Below are positions 53,969 through 63,626 of a DNA stretch of 64,000 nucleotides, in pieces (positions within the stretch are counted from its first letter, which is position 1; each line of letters begins with the position of its first letter). The position numbers and the translations under genes were made by a program. This DNA is from Chitinophagaceae bacterium (lineage in GTDB: Bacteria; Bacteroidota; Bacteroidia; Chitinophagales; Chitinophagaceae), in assembly GCA_023957575.1 (NCBI GenBank), contig JAMLGU010000010.1:51286-115285 (forward strand). The letters run 5' to 3'. The notes under the pieces are model-generated. The model had not been told where the DNA came from, made no database searches, and was given only the letters and a program-made list of their open reading frames with translations.

Positions 53969-55203
53969 CAGGGCAGACGCATTAAAAGTTATCCGGCTTT
54001 AGCCAAAAGCGATAACAAATAATCCTTATCTCTGTCTGCCTTTTTTCTTTTTCGTTTGATGCTAAGCTTTTTGCCACCCTTTCTCTCTTCTGATTGATTG
54101 AGCAGGTTAAGGGCTACCTTGCTAACAAAAGAAAAATTCTCGGCAGCAGTTCCTGCCCTTTTAGTACTCATATCTTCTCCAAAACAAACATCTAAAACCC
54201 AATGCAGTTTGTTCTCTATGCCCCAATGTTCCCTTATAGCAGTATTGAAGGCTTCAGCCGGCGCCTTTATACTGCTTATATAATGGCGAACCTGCTTTTC
54301 TTTTTCTCCGGTCGCTTTATGGGTTCGCTCACTTATTATTTCTATAATGGTTTGAAGCCCTTCCCATTGATCTTTACTGCAAATCCAGTCCATATCTGTT
54401 ATAATACGGCAGATACGTTTTTCTATGCGACCATGATCTACATTTAATTGCGTATGACTTGCCGTTTGCGGCGTCTGTGCAAAAGCTTCCTTAATGTCAT
54501 CATTCAGGTGCTTTTGATTATCTTTTACTGCGAGGATATATTCAGCCCCCACTTCCCTGATCTTTTTGGCTATTTCGATTTGACAACCCATGGCATCAAT
54601 AGTAATCCAGCATCCTTTTAGCATCAATACTTCCAATAAAGCAGGAATAGCCGTAATCTCATTACTCTTATCGTTTACTTTTAGTCGCCCCAACACCATA
54701 TTATTGGCATTGCTCCAGGCGCTTACCATGTGAATAATGCTTTTACCTCCCTGCTCGCCGCTGTGGCGTAGCTGTTTGCCATCAATACTCACTACTTGCC
54801 CTTCACTTATATGGGCAATGCTTTGTACCCAACCCACAAAACACTGCTGCAAAGCCTGCGGATCAAATAGCGAAAACACACGGTTGTATGTATCGTGTGA
54901 CGGCAGACCACCGGGTAGTTCCAGAAAACGGCTAAGCCATTGTTGGTTAGCTTCCCCATAGTCCTCAATATCATACCAGTCTTCTGCCCCACATATAACC
55001 GCCGCTATAGTAATAAATACAATGTCATAGAGCTTATGAATGATTTTATGCTCTTTAGTTCGCGGATCTGGTAACTGACCAAAATGTTCCATAATGGCTG
55101 TCATAGCTTTTTGGAACTGCAAGTCCGGGTATTCAATTTGATTTACAAGCAACTTTATTTCCACACCTGTGGATTACTACATATTTTTAATGCGTCTGCC
55201 CTG
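53969..55203 (-). mobile_element. Intact ISAs1-family insertion sequence
   Basis: 1,235 bp. Terminal inverted repeats of 19 bp are perfect: CAGGGCAGACGCATTAAAA at 53969-53987 and its complement at 55185-55203. Direct 10-bp target duplications AGAATATAGT lie immediately outside (53959-53968 and 55204-55213). The single gene is an uninterrupted ISAs1-type transposase. All marks of a complete, fairly recent insertion are present. Confidence 0.95.
53989..55164 (-). CDS. ISAs1-family transposase
   Basis: 391 aa DDE transposase. N-terminal H-repeat-like region DPRTKEHKIIHKLYDIVFI, then catalytic residues in VVSIDGKQLRHS (Asp128), WITIDAMGCQ (Asp190) and the glutamate in HWGIENKLHWVLDV. No frameshift or stop, so the element may still move. 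Its C-terminal KRKRKKADRDKD is basic. It fills the IS almost end to end. Confidence 0.95.
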   Translation of the reverse strand: MEIKLLVNQIEYPDLQFQKAMTAIMEHFGQLPDPRTKEHKIIHKLYDIVFITIAAVICGAEDWYDIEDYGEANQQWLSRFLELPGGLPSHDTYNRVFSLFDPQALQQCFVGWVQSIAHISEGQVVSIDGKQLRHSGEQGGKSIIHMVSAWSNANNMVLGRLKVNDKSNEITAIPALLEVLMLKGCWITIDAMGCQIEIAKKIREVGAEYILAVKDNQKHLNDDIKEAFAQTPQTASHTQLNVDHGRIEKRICRIITDMDWICSKDQWEGLQTIIEIISERTHKATGEKEKQVRHYISSIKAPAEAFNTAIREHWGIENKLHWVLDVCFGEDMSTKRAGTAAENFSFVSKVALNLLNQSEERKGGKKLSIKRKRKKADRDKDYLLSLLAKAG

Positions 55204-55213
55204 AGAATATAGT

Positions 55214-55584
55214 AAATATTTTCTATCTGTTTTAGGCAATACCGTAATAATATCCAATATGAAAGAAATAATCAGATTTACCACATTAGATTCTATTTGT
55301 TGTGCATTAAAATGTCAGCCTGAGGATGTTTTGAGAAATGAAAAATTCCAGGGAAGTAAATTACATTCCTAATATTCAATGATTTAAACAATATCTGCCA
55401 ACCATTTCAGATTTCAATGTGCTTTTCAGATTTTGGCGCCCTATCGCTTTTAAACGATACAATAGCACCAATTGCCATTGTCCTTACTCACTGACCAGCT
55501 CTAAATTTTCAAATTTTCAAAAGTGTTTAGAGTACTTTTTATTATCTTTGATAACTTGAGCAAATCTCAGATTTAAATTAAAAA
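55214..55584. other. Intergenic region, no gene seen
   Basis: AT-rich gap between the IS and the antiporter. No ORF, tRNA or strong hairpin is seen in it. The antiporter promoter presumably lies in the last 100 bp. Confidence 0.4.
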
Positions 55585-56682
55585 GTGCATTTAAACAAAA
55601 AGGTAAACTATATAAGGAAGTTTTATGAATGGACAACATCTATTCCAATTTTAGCATTTTTACTTTATTTTTCCGGTTATCTTGATGACAATTTCTTCTT
55701 TCAAGTATTTGCAGGTATCCTACTTATTTTCTGTGTATTGTCAGCTGTACATCATTCTGAAATTGTAGCACATCGAGTTGGAGAACCTTATGGCACCATT
55801 ATTTTGGCAGTATCAATTACTATTATAGAGGTTGCTATTATTGTTTCGCTAATGATTACAGGGGGTGAACAATATGCCTCATTCGCAAGAGACACTGTAT
55901 ATTCAGCTGTAATGCTATTACTGAATGGTGTGGTAGGTTTAAGCTTGTTCATTGGGGGGCGAAAATTTCATACCCAGACTTTCTCTCCACATTCTGTGAA
56001 AATTGCTTTGGTCTCATTGATTTCAATCGTTGCATTTACAATGATTTTGCCAACCTTCACCAAAGGTGAGCCGGGACCTTATTATAACGAAGCGCAAATT
56101 TTATTTGAATTTTTTGCTTGTCTGGCTATCTATGCTGCATTTATTTCAGCCCAGACAATACGACATAGAGAGTATTTTATTACAGAAGATGAAATAAAAG
56201 ATGACAATAATGGATATACTATATCTAATACATCCTTGATTATCAGCATTGTTTTTCTTTTAATAAGTTTAACGATTGTCGTGCTATTAGCAAAAAGTCT
56301 CTCACCTCCTTTGGAAAGTGTTATTGTAAACTATGGACTTCCAAAAAGTTTGGTGGGTATTATTATTGCCGGAGTTATTTTACTACCTGAAGGAATTGCT
56401 GCTGTAACTGCTGCTCGAAAAAATAAACTTCAGACCAGTTTGAATTTAGCTTTGGGTTCAGCTATTGCCAGTATCGGGTTGACCATACCAACCGTATCTC
56501 TTGCGAGTTATATTTATGATTTTCCATTAATTTTAGGACTTGACATTCTATCTATTATATTATTAGTAATTTCAATATTTACAGTTATGCTTTCTTTAAT
56601 AGGCGGTCGAAGTAATGCTGTTTATGGAGTAGTATTATTAGTTAACTTAGTTGCATATATTTTTCTAACCATTAACCCATAA
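55585..56682 (+). CDS. Calcium/proton antiporter, ChaA-like (CaCA family)
   Basis: 365 aa with about 11 hydrophobic segments. The two internal alpha repeats contain VGEPYGTIILAVSITIIEVAIIVSLM and LPEGIAAVTAARKNKLQTSLNLALGSAIASIGLTIP. These carry the acidic residues used for cation coordination in CaCA exchangers (Glu in EPYGT, Glu in PEG). The start is a GTG at 55585. The transported ion could be Ca2+ or, as in ChaA, also Na+/K+. Confidence 0.9.
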   Translation: MHLNKKVNYIRKFYEWTTSIPILAFLLYFSGYLDDNFFFQVFAGILLIFCVLSAVHHSEIVAHRVGEPYGTIILAVSITIIEVAIIVSLMITGGEQYASFARDTVYSAVMLLLNGVVGLSLFIGGRKFHTQTFSPHSVKIALVSLISIVAFTMILPTFTKGEPGPYYNEAQILFEFFACLAIYAAFISAQTIRHREYFITEDEIKDDNNGYTISNTSLIISIVFLLISLTIVVLLAKSLSPPLESVIVNYGLPKSLVGIIIAGVILLPEGIAAVTAARKNKLQTSLNLALGSAIASIGLTIPTVSLASYIYDFPLILGLDILSIILLVISIFTVMLSLIGGRSNAVYGVVLLVNLVAYIFLTINP

Positions 56683-57285
56683 TTAAATAGAAGTGTTTTA
56701 AGAAAAAGTACATTTTCATAATATAGAACCGACTCTTTAACTTATCTGAAATCCAATCCATACTTTTTGCTGTTTCTATTTTAAAAATTATGAGTATTTA
56801 ACCTTCCACTAAGTATCAACTTGCCAATTTACATTTGACCACATTGCTACTTATCATTGGTATAAACGTTCTTACAAAACATTTATTCATAATAATTAAT
56901 TTTCAATTGTTAGATATTGTTTGAACATCTTTTTATTATTTAGTACAATTTTTTCCTTTATAAAATTTCTTTTTTTTTTATTTTAATAGTACTTTTGATG
57001 ATAAGGATGGTGGGGAAAGTTTGACGAAGTAATTTACACTACGATTGATTTGTCTATAATTGTAATCTTTCAAAAGATTACGCTGATATGAAGTACAATA
57101 TATTGTTATCATAGACATATTTTACACTTACCCCTTTTTATCGGCTGTTCCTATAATCAGCCCAAAAATATATCAGACAAAAGGACAATTTTCGGTTTGA
57201 AAAAGTGAAAATTACACTTGGAGCACTTATATCTTAAGTGAGTAGGAATTATAAAATTGAGCATTTTTTTTAAGAAAGGGAAAGT
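56683..57285. other. 603-bp intergenic region
   Basis: No coding frame found. A short stem GTAATCTT/AAGATTAC (57062-57069 with 57074-57081) with a TCAA loop lies in it, and the antiporter/UspA promoter is probably in its right half. No recognisable riboswitch or RNA gene was seen. Confidence 0.4.
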
Positions 57286-58773
57286 ATGCATTTAACGATT
57301 GAAAATATACTGTTGGTGGGTTCGATACTACTATTTATAAGTATTATTATTGGAAAGACTTCGTACAAATTTGGGGTTCCAACATTATTACTCTTTTTGA
57401 CGATTGGAATGCTGGCAGGCTCGGAGGGGATTGGAAGCATTCGATTTGATAATCCAAAAATTGCTCAGTTTATTGGTATTGTTTCGCTCAATTTTATTTT
57501 GTTCTCGGGTGGCTTTGATACCAACTGGACTTCTGTAAAACCTATACTTCGTCAAGGTCTTGTACTTTCTACTTTTGGTGTTTTGTTTACAGCTATATTT
57601 TTAGGGGTATTTGTCTATCTGGTTACAGATTTTACAATTTATGAAAGCATGTTGTTGGGTTCCATCGTTTCATCAACTGATGCAGCGGCCGTATTTTCTA
57701 TTCTACGTTCAAAGAGTATCGCATTAAAATCAAACCTGAGACCCACATTAGAATTAGAAAGTGGTAGCAACGATCCTATGGCATATGTTCTGACAATTGT
57801 CTTTCTAACATTAGTAGTGAATCAGGATCAAAATTTAATTTCTGTAATTCCCCTTTTTCTCCGTCAAATGGGTTTAGGAGGAGTAGCAGGAATATTATTT
57901 GGAAAAGTTAGTAAAATTATAATTAATAAAATTAAGCTTGACTTTGAGGGGCTTTATCCAATATTGGTTATTGCATTAATGTTTATTACCTTTTCGGCAA
58001 CCGACTCTCTGGGGGGAAACGGTTTTTTGGCTATATATATTTGTGCTATCTATCTTGGCAATCAGGAACTAATCCACAAAAAGACCATTTTAAAAATGTA
58101 TGATGGCTTGGCTTGGTTGATGCAAATTATATTATTTCTGACACTGGGCTTACTCGTATTTCCTTCGCAGGTTTTCCCTTTAATGGGTATTGGACTCCTT
58201 ATCTCATTGTTTTTAATAATTTTTGCACGTCCTGCAAGTGTTTTTCTTAGTTTAATATTTTTTAAAATGAGGTTGAACAGGCGATTTTATATTTCATGGG
58301 TAGGACTGCGTGGCGCCGTCCCAATTGTATTTGCAACTTATCCCCTATTAGCGGGGATTGATAAAGCAAACATGATTTTTAATATCGTATTTTTTATATC
58401 AGTAACATCTGTTCTCATTCAGGGAACAACGGTAGGAGTGTTTGCCAGATGGCTTAAAGTGGCCTTACCTGTAAAAGTAAAACCCATTACAGATATTGAT
58501 AAACTCATCTTGGACCTTCCCAAAACCCATTTACAAGAATTTGAGGCACTTCCTGATTTTTATGCCGTAAATAAGAGAATAGTTGATTTAAAGTTCCCTA
58601 AATCAGCATTTATCGTAATGATAAAAAGAAATGGTAATTATATTCGACCAGGCGGTTCCACTCAAATAGAAGCAAAGGATATCTTAATGGTTCTGGCTGA
58701 TAATCAAGATGATTTTAATAAAGTAAATACATGCCTGCAAAATCCGGGTTCAAATCAAAAAAATAAAATATGA
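57286..58773 (+). CDS. CPA1-family cation/proton antiporter with RCK C-terminal (TrkA-C) domain
   Basis: 495 aa with about 12 membrane helices. Core motifs are SSTDAAAVFSILR, LELESGSNDPMAYVLTIVF and WVGLRGAVPIVFATYPLLAG, typical of NhaP2/CvrA potassium/proton antiporters. A cytoplasmic TrkA-C-like tail (about 410-485, RNGNYIRPGGSTQIEAKDILMVLA) suggests nucleotide or K+ regulation. It overlaps the UspA gene by 4 nt. Confidence 0.92.
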   Translation: MHLTIENILLVGSILLFISIIIGKTSYKFGVPTLLLFLTIGMLAGSEGIGSIRFDNPKIAQFIGIVSLNFILFSGGFDTNWTSVKPILRQGLVLSTFGVLFTAIFLGVFVYLVTDFTIYESMLLGSIVSSTDAAAVFSILRSKSIALKSNLRPTLELESGSNDPMAYVLTIVFLTLVVNQDQNLISVIPLFLRQMGLGGVAGILFGKVSKIIINKIKLDFEGLYPILVIALMFITFSATDSLGGNGFLAIYICAIYLGNQELIHKKTILKMYDGLAWLMQIILFLTLGLLVFPSQVFPLMGIGLLISLFLIIFARPASVFLSLIFFKMRLNRRFYISWVGLRGAVPIVFATYPLLAGIDKANMIFNIVFFISVTSVLIQGTTVGVFARWLKVALPVKVKPITDIDKLILDLPKTHLQEFEALPDFYAVNKRIVDLKFPKSAFIVMIKRNGNYIRPGGSTQIEAKDILMVLADNQDDFNKVNTCLQNPGSNQKNKI

Positions 58774-59588
58774 AAAAGAGGTTTATCTTACTTATCGACT
58801 TCTCAGAATATACTGACAATTTAATTAAGTATGCCTGCGATTGGAGTAAACAGGCAAATGCCGAATTAATCCTGGTACATCAATCTATTACTTTAATACC
58901 AGGATTTACCGATAGTGAAAGCAGGCAAAAAATAGTAGAACTCAATAATAATAAAGACCTTCAAAAATTAAAGGAGCTGGCTGCCCGCCTTATACCTTCA
59001 ACTATGAAAGTCTCCTATTTAGTTTCTGAAAACCATTTACAAACTTTATTAACCGACTTGTTAGCAGAGCCACATGAGAATTTAATTTTTGCAGCAATTA
59101 AAGGAACGGGCATTATTAAACAAATATTCCTTGGTAGCTTTGCTCTTGAAGTTATTGAAAACATTAATAACATTATAGTAGCGATGCCGAAAGAAATTTC
59201 AGTATTTAGTCATGAAAAAATATTTGTAGCCATCACAGAAAAATACCCTTTGAATATTATAGAATTTAATCGTTTTTTGAATTTCTTTGAAAATGAAAAT
59301 ACCTGTATCACTTTTTTCTATTTGGCAAAGCCAGATGAAAAAACGGAGGGGATAGAAAAACAACTTAACGATTTATCTATTCTATATGCAGATAGATTTG
59401 AGACTAAGACAGCCATCTTTAAAAGTAACAATCCCTTTGAAGATATCAAAAAAATAATTAACAATAAAGAGAAAGAAATACTAATTATTCAAAAAGGATC
59501 ACGTTTTTTCACAGATCAACTTTTCAGATTGTCTTTGATAAACGAATTAGTGTATGAAGGTCAAACGCCTTTAATTATTTTACCATAA
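58770..59588 (+). CDS. Universal stress protein, two UspA domains
   Basis: 272 aa, the length of two UspA units. Domain 1 starts RFILLIDFSEYTDNLIKYACDWSKQANAELILVHQ and ends with GTGIIKQIFLGSFALEVIENINNIIVAMP; domain 2 starts EKIFVAITEKYPLN and ends LVYEGQTPLIILP. The overlap with the antiporter gene says the two work together, perhaps in ion or stress adjustment. The ATP-binding loop GxGxxxxxxxGS is only partly kept (GTGIIKQIFLGS). Confidence 0.88.
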   Translation: MKKRFILLIDFSEYTDNLIKYACDWSKQANAELILVHQSITLIPGFTDSESRQKIVELNNNKDLQKLKELAARLIPSTMKVSYLVSENHLQTLLTDLLAEPHENLIFAAIKGTGIIKQIFLGSFALEVIENINNIIVAMPKEISVFSHEKIFVAITEKYPLNIIEFNRFLNFFENENTCITFFYLAKPDEKTEGIEKQLNDLSILYADRFETKTAIFKSNNPFEDIKKIINNKEKEILIIQKGSRFFTDQLFRLSLINELVYEGQTPLIILP

Positions 59589-59729
59589 TTATGGGATCGC
59601 TTTTTTTTCAAAAGTCGAAATGTGCTTTAGTTCGGTGTCGCCAAACTTAATGTCAAATAACCTTTCCACTTTACCGAGTAAATCGCCATTGTCGTCTGGG
59701 TTGATATTTTTAAGTTCATAGTCTGTCAT
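59589..59729 (-). pseudogene. Truncated acyl-carrier-like protein remnant
   Basis: A 46-aa frame whose sequence NPDDNGDLLGKVERLFDIKF, then GDTELKHISTFEKK, resembles the start of acyl-carrier-like proteins found in Bacteroidota islands. It breaks off at the stop that abuts the UspA gene (59586-59588), well short of the 75-90 aa expected. It is probably the stump left by a rearrangement. Confidence 0.45.
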
Positions 59730-60158
59730 CAAATGAAATGAAAGAAAATAAATTCTCATCAATAGAATTTAACAAAGATGCCGCCACTATCTGCTGGAAT
59801 ACCTAGGAAAACTACCTAAAAAGTCAGCGCTCCTAAAATATAAAATTGTATCAATTTTTGCCGGATACCCGCCACGACAATGGAGTGTTTTGGATAAAAT
59901 CTGATGATGTCTCAAGTCACATCTTTCACCTTTTAAGCCTCATCAAAGTGATTCCTAAAGAATATGGGAACCGGCTATAATAGATATCCCTGCTATACCC
60001 ATGATTGCTTGTGATGCAGACTTCTTACCTAAAAAATCATAAAGCATGAGGAATTAACACTTCCGATAGCAGAGTTCGTCAATTAAAAATAACCCATTGA
60101 CAATCTCGACCAAATAGTTCTAAATTTTCAAAATCCAAAGAAATAATAAAATATTTTT
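59730..60158. other. Eroded intergenic strip, possible coding remnants
   Basis: No intact gene. A plus-strand run of about 42 codons without a stop (from about 59774, QRCRHYLLEYLGKLPKKSAL) looks protein-like but has no start. The strip may be the scar of a lost element. The right end before the GtrA gene shows nothing else. Confidence 0.35.
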
Positions 60159-60704
60159 TCATAAGCCTTCTTCACCTCGCCCACTCTCCTCCTCAACATA
60201 AATCGGTTCAGAGTCCTTTCTAAAACTAAAATACCGTTGAGCCAGATAGCTGAACATCACAATAATAGCAGTGGTACCGAGAATAGCATAAGTTGGATAA
60301 ATATGCAGCCACTCGACTGCTATTTTATCAAGCAAGATATAATTTAGCAATAAATTAAACAGAGAAACAGCAAAATATCTGAAAAGCTGCACATGACCTT
60401 TAATTTTGCTGTCGTCAAAAACAACATATTTCATCAGAAAAAAGCCTATAAACAAAGACACAAAAAATGAAACAAACAGGGCGGCATTGTGCGACTTAAA
60501 AGCATAAAAACCCAGATCCAAATCCTGTCTTTGAAGAACAAAACGATAAGTGACATAATAGGCGATTAACCCGGCAACCGTATTACCGGCGCCTGAAACA
60601 GCGTATCTGAAGGTTTGGATCGGCAGAAATTTTTTAAAAAGGGGATAAAAAAAATCAATGAACGGCAGTAAAAAATCCCTGATATTATAAAAATGCTGTC
60701 TCAT
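60159..60704 (-). CDS. GtrA-family membrane protein
   Basis: 181 aa with four membrane helices (about 37-58, 72-92, 103-125, 130-153). The opening RYAVSGAGNTVAGLIAYYVTYRFV and closing YLAQRYFSFRKDSE are those of the GtrA flippase-like family, which move polyprenyl-linked sugars. No glycosyltransferase lies beside it. Confidence 0.9.
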   Translation of the reverse strand: MRQHFYNIRDFLLPFIDFFYPLFKKFLPIQTFRYAVSGAGNTVAGLIAYYVTYRFVLQRQDLDLGFYAFKSHNAALFVSFFVSLFIGFFLMKYVVFDDSKIKGHVQLFRYFAVSLFNLLLNYILLDKIAVEWLHIYPTYAILGTTAIIVMFSYLAQRYFSFRKDSEPIYVEEESGRGEEGL

Positions 60705-60893
60705 TCCTGAGCGAAGATATTTTAAATCAAATGAATAGAATCAGTAATGCAAAATTTTAACAAAGAAATCTTTTATACAATATGCTATCCGTAAATTAGT
60801 GAAACAAATTATCATTCCATTATTTCGGTCCTCAGGTCAATTCCTCCATATCTAACCCGTCAATCCCTTAAATTTGCAGCTAAACTTTAAAAA

Positions 60894-62666
60894 ATGAGCA
60901 TTGTATCAATACTCAAACCCATTATCGCAAACACTTTAGAGCAACTATATAACCAAAAGTTTGATGAAAAATCAATTGCTATCAATATAACCAAACCCGA
61001 ATTTGAAGGTGATTACACTTTGGTTTTGTTTTCTTTTGTTAAGGAGCTGAGAAAAAAGCCGGAAGATCTCGGCAATGAAATTGGCAATAAATTAATAGCC
61101 GAAAATCCGCAACTGATTACTTCTTTCAATATTATTAAAGGATTTTTGAATCTTACAATTTCAGAAGCCTTCTGGAAAAATTTCCTTTATTCCGGTTATA
61201 ATGTAAAATTACCCAAAGAGCAGCCCGTAACCCAAAAGGTGATGGTAGAATATGCATCACCCAATACTAATAAACCTTTGCACCTGGGGCACTTGAGAAA
61301 TATTTTTTTGGGATGGTCAATAGCCGAAATTTTAAAATCGCAGGGAGCAGAAGTTCAAAAGACCTCCATTGCCAACGACCGTGGAATTCATATTTGCAAA
61401 TCAATGGTAGCATGGCAGCAGTTTGCCAACGGAGCGACACCAGAAAGTACGGGGATTAAAGGAGATCATCTTGTGGGTGATTATTATGTGATGTTTGGGG
61501 AGCAATACAAAGCCGAAGTGAAAAAATTGGTGGAAGAAGGAATGAGCAAGGAGGATGCAGAAAAAAATGCTCCCATTATGAAAGCCGCACAGCAGATGCT
61601 GGTAGATTGGGAGCAGGGCAAACCTGAAGTAGTCAATCTGTGGAAGCAAATGAACGGCTGGGTATATGACGGCTTTAGCGAAACCTATACCAGAATCGGC
61701 GCCGATTTTTACAAGACCTATTACGAAAGTGAAATATACCTTTTAGGAAAAGAATTTGTGCAGGAAGGGTTAGACAAAGGCGTATTTTACAGAAAAGAAG
61801 ATGGTAGCGTGTGGATTGATCTTAGCTCTGAAGGGTTAGATGAAAAATTAGTACTGCGAAAAGATGGCACTTCGGTATATATTACCCAGGATCTGGGATT
61901 AGCCGATGAAAAATATAAAGACTTCCCCTACAATCAAAGTATTTATGTGATAGCCGATGAGCAAAACTACCACATGAAGGTGCTAAAACTTATTTTACAA
62001 AAGCTTGGAAAACCATATTCAGACGGAATTTATCACCTGAGCTACGGTATGGTAGAACTGCCGAGTGGCAGAATGAAAACACGCGAAGGTACTGTGGTAG
62101 ATGCTGATGACTTGTTAGATGAATTAGTAAAGGTAGCTACTGCCAAAACTGAAGAATTGGGGAAAGTGAAAGATTTTAACGACACGGAATTGAAAGAATT
62201 ATACAATACCCTTGCCTTGGGCGCTTTGAAATTCTATCTTCTGAGGGTTGACCCTAAAAAAAGAATGATTTTCAATCCTGAAGAAAGTATTGATTTTCAC
62301 GGTTTCACCGGGCCTTTTGTGCAATATACCCATGCCCGTATCAAATCTATACTGAGGAACGAACCCGTAAGTGATAACCCATTAGGAACTTCGCCGCTTT
62401 TGCCTTTGGAAAAAGAATTGTTGGTACTGTTAGAACAATACGATACCACTATTCAGCAGGCAGCAGAAGAGCACAATCCTTCATTGCTGGCCATTTATAT
62501 TTTTAATGTGGCCAAAGTTTTCAATAGTTTTTATGCTGCCCATTCTATCCGCAGTGCAGAAACTGAAGAGAAGAAAGAACTAAGGCTAAAAATAGCGTCA
62601 TTGACAGCCAACACCATCAAATCGGCAATGGGTTTATTGGGTATTCAGGTTCCGGAAAGAATGTAA
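60894..62666 (+). CDS. argS: Arginyl-tRNA synthetase
   Basis: 590 aa. N-terminal Add-1 domain, then the catalytic core with ASPNTNKPLHLGHLRN (HIGH as HLGH), FYRKEDGSVWIDLSSEG, KMKTREGTVVDADDLLDELV (KMSK region as MKTR, normal for ArgRS) and the helical anticodon-binding C terminus ending MGLLGIQVPERM. Complete. Confidence 0.98.
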   Translation: MSIVSILKPIIANTLEQLYNQKFDEKSIAINITKPEFEGDYTLVLFSFVKELRKKPEDLGNEIGNKLIAENPQLITSFNIIKGFLNLTISEAFWKNFLYSGYNVKLPKEQPVTQKVMVEYASPNTNKPLHLGHLRNIFLGWSIAEILKSQGAEVQKTSIANDRGIHICKSMVAWQQFANGATPESTGIKGDHLVGDYYVMFGEQYKAEVKKLVEEGMSKEDAEKNAPIMKAAQQMLVDWEQGKPEVVNLWKQMNGWVYDGFSETYTRIGADFYKTYYESEIYLLGKEFVQEGLDKGVFYRKEDGSVWIDLSSEGLDEKLVLRKDGTSVYITQDLGLADEKYKDFPYNQSIYVIADEQNYHMKVLKLILQKLGKPYSDGIYHLSYGMVELPSGRMKTREGTVVDADDLLDELVKVATAKTEELGKVKDFNDTELKELYNTLALGALKFYLLRVDPKKRMIFNPEESIDFHGFTGPFVQYTHARIKSILRNEPVSDNPLGTSPLLPLEKELLVLLEQYDTTIQQAAEEHNPSLLAIYIFNVAKVFNSFYAAHSIRSAETEEKKELRLKIASLTANTIKSAMGLLGIQVPERM

Positions 62667-62689
62667 TCGTATTTTTGATTTATGATTTT

Positions 62690-62895
62690 TGATTGCAGAT
62701 TAGCAGATTACAGATTGCAGATTACAGATTGCAGATTGGTAGATTACAGAAACCGCTTAAGGCTTAAAGCCTAAAGCCTAAAGCCTATAAAGGTTCAAGG
62801 TTTGAAGATTGCAAATTACAGATTACAAATTGCAGATTGCAGATTACGGAAACCGCTTAAGGCTTAAAGCCTACAGCCTAAAGCCTAAAGCCTAA
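62690..62895. repeat. Tandem repeat array after argS
   Basis: Two copies of a roughly 100-bp unit, each with a (GATTGCAGATTACA)-like track followed by GGAAACCGCTTAAGGCTTAAAGCCT and repeated AAAGCCT. The first unit covers about 62690-62787, the second about 62805-62895. Such intergenic repeats are common in Bacteroidota. The array stops where the GC-rich sequence starts. Confidence 0.85.
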
Positions 62896-62904
62896 AAAGC
62901 CTCC

Positions 62905-63564
62905 TCACGCATTATACTTCCGCAGCAGGTCGTTCAGCGCCTCGCGCAGCAGCACGGCCTCGCCGATTTTCTTGCGCTCGGCGAGGCGGCGCAGGCCGAG
63001 GAGCTGGCCCTGCATATAATGGCTCGTCTTCGTCACCATCTTCTCCTCGCGAGCGAGGCAGACCTTGTTTCGGCCGCTTACTTTCGCGCGGTACAGCGCC
63101 TCGTTCGCCTTGTGCACAACATCCGGGGCCTTGTCGCCGTCGTCCGGGTAGCTGGCGAGTCCGGCGCTGACCGTCACGGGGATTTGTACGGTCTTCCCCG
63201 CCACCGCCACCTCGCGATCGCCCGCGCAGGCCGTGCGGAACGCTTCCATCTGGAGGAAGGCCTGCTCCTTCTCCACGCCCGGCATTACCGCCGCGATCGC
63301 GTCGCCGCCGAAGCGGTAGACCGCGCACGAGGCGTCAAGGTGCGCGCGCAGGGCTTCCGCCAGATCGCGGATGAGCTGATCGCCGCCATCCCGGCCATGG
63401 GCCTCGTTGATCGCGCCGAACAGGTCAATATCCAGGACCGCGAGGGACACCACGGCCGGATTCTTCGCCTTGCGCGCGAGCCGCGCCACGAAATCGGCTT
63501 CGAAGGCGGCGCGTCCGGGCAGTTTGGTCAGGGGGTCAATGCGATCCATCGCGGCATCAGACAT
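62905..63564 (-). CDS. Degenerate GGDEF protein with ribbon-helix-helix-like C terminus
   Basis: 219 aa, from GC-rich DNA unlike the rest of the window. The DPLTKLPGR start, LDIDLFGAINEAHG metal region and VSAGLASYPDDG belong to a GGDEF domain, but the signature itself is GGDAI (residues 86-90), with the conserved Glu replaced by Ala; cyclase activity is doubtful. The last 45 residues (KTSHYMQGQLLGLRRLAERK, then a second helix ALLREALNDLLRKY-like) look like an RHH DNA-binding domain. It may bind c-di-GMP or GTP and DNA. Confidence 0.85.
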   Translation of the reverse strand: MSDAAMDRIDPLTKLPGRAAFEADFVARLARKAKNPAVVSLAVLDIDLFGAINEAHGRDGGDQLIRDLAEALRAHLDASCAVYRFGGDAIAAVMPGVEKEQAFLQMEAFRTACAGDREVAVAGKTVQIPVTVSAGLASYPDDGDKAPDVVHKANEALYRAKVSGRNKVCLAREEKMVTKTSHYMQGQLLGLRRLAERKKIGEAVLLREALNDLLRKYNA

Positions 63565-63590
63565 GGTAACCTCCGGGTATGCACATTCTC

Positions 63591-63626
63591 ATACATAGGA
63601 TGACCTATGTATTATTTCCTATGTAT
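63591..63626. promoter_or_regulatory. Triple CCTATGTAT repeat upstream of the GGDEF-RHH gene
   Basis: Three copies of CCTATGTAT: one inverted at 63591-63599, then direct copies at 63604-63612 and 63618-63626, the first two forming a perfect 9-bp inverted repeat with a 4-nt spacer. It lies 27 bp before the start codon of a gene with an RHH-like domain. A likely autoregulatory operator. Confidence 0.55.

Noticed and set aside
57062..57081. Short 8-bp hairpin in the antiporter upstream region
   Set aside because: Low GC, no T run and no conserved riboswitch elements; too weak to call.
62912..63603. Long alternative frames in the GC-rich tail
   Set aside because: GC-rich DNA leaves long stop-free frames; only the GGDEF-RHH frame shows family motifs.
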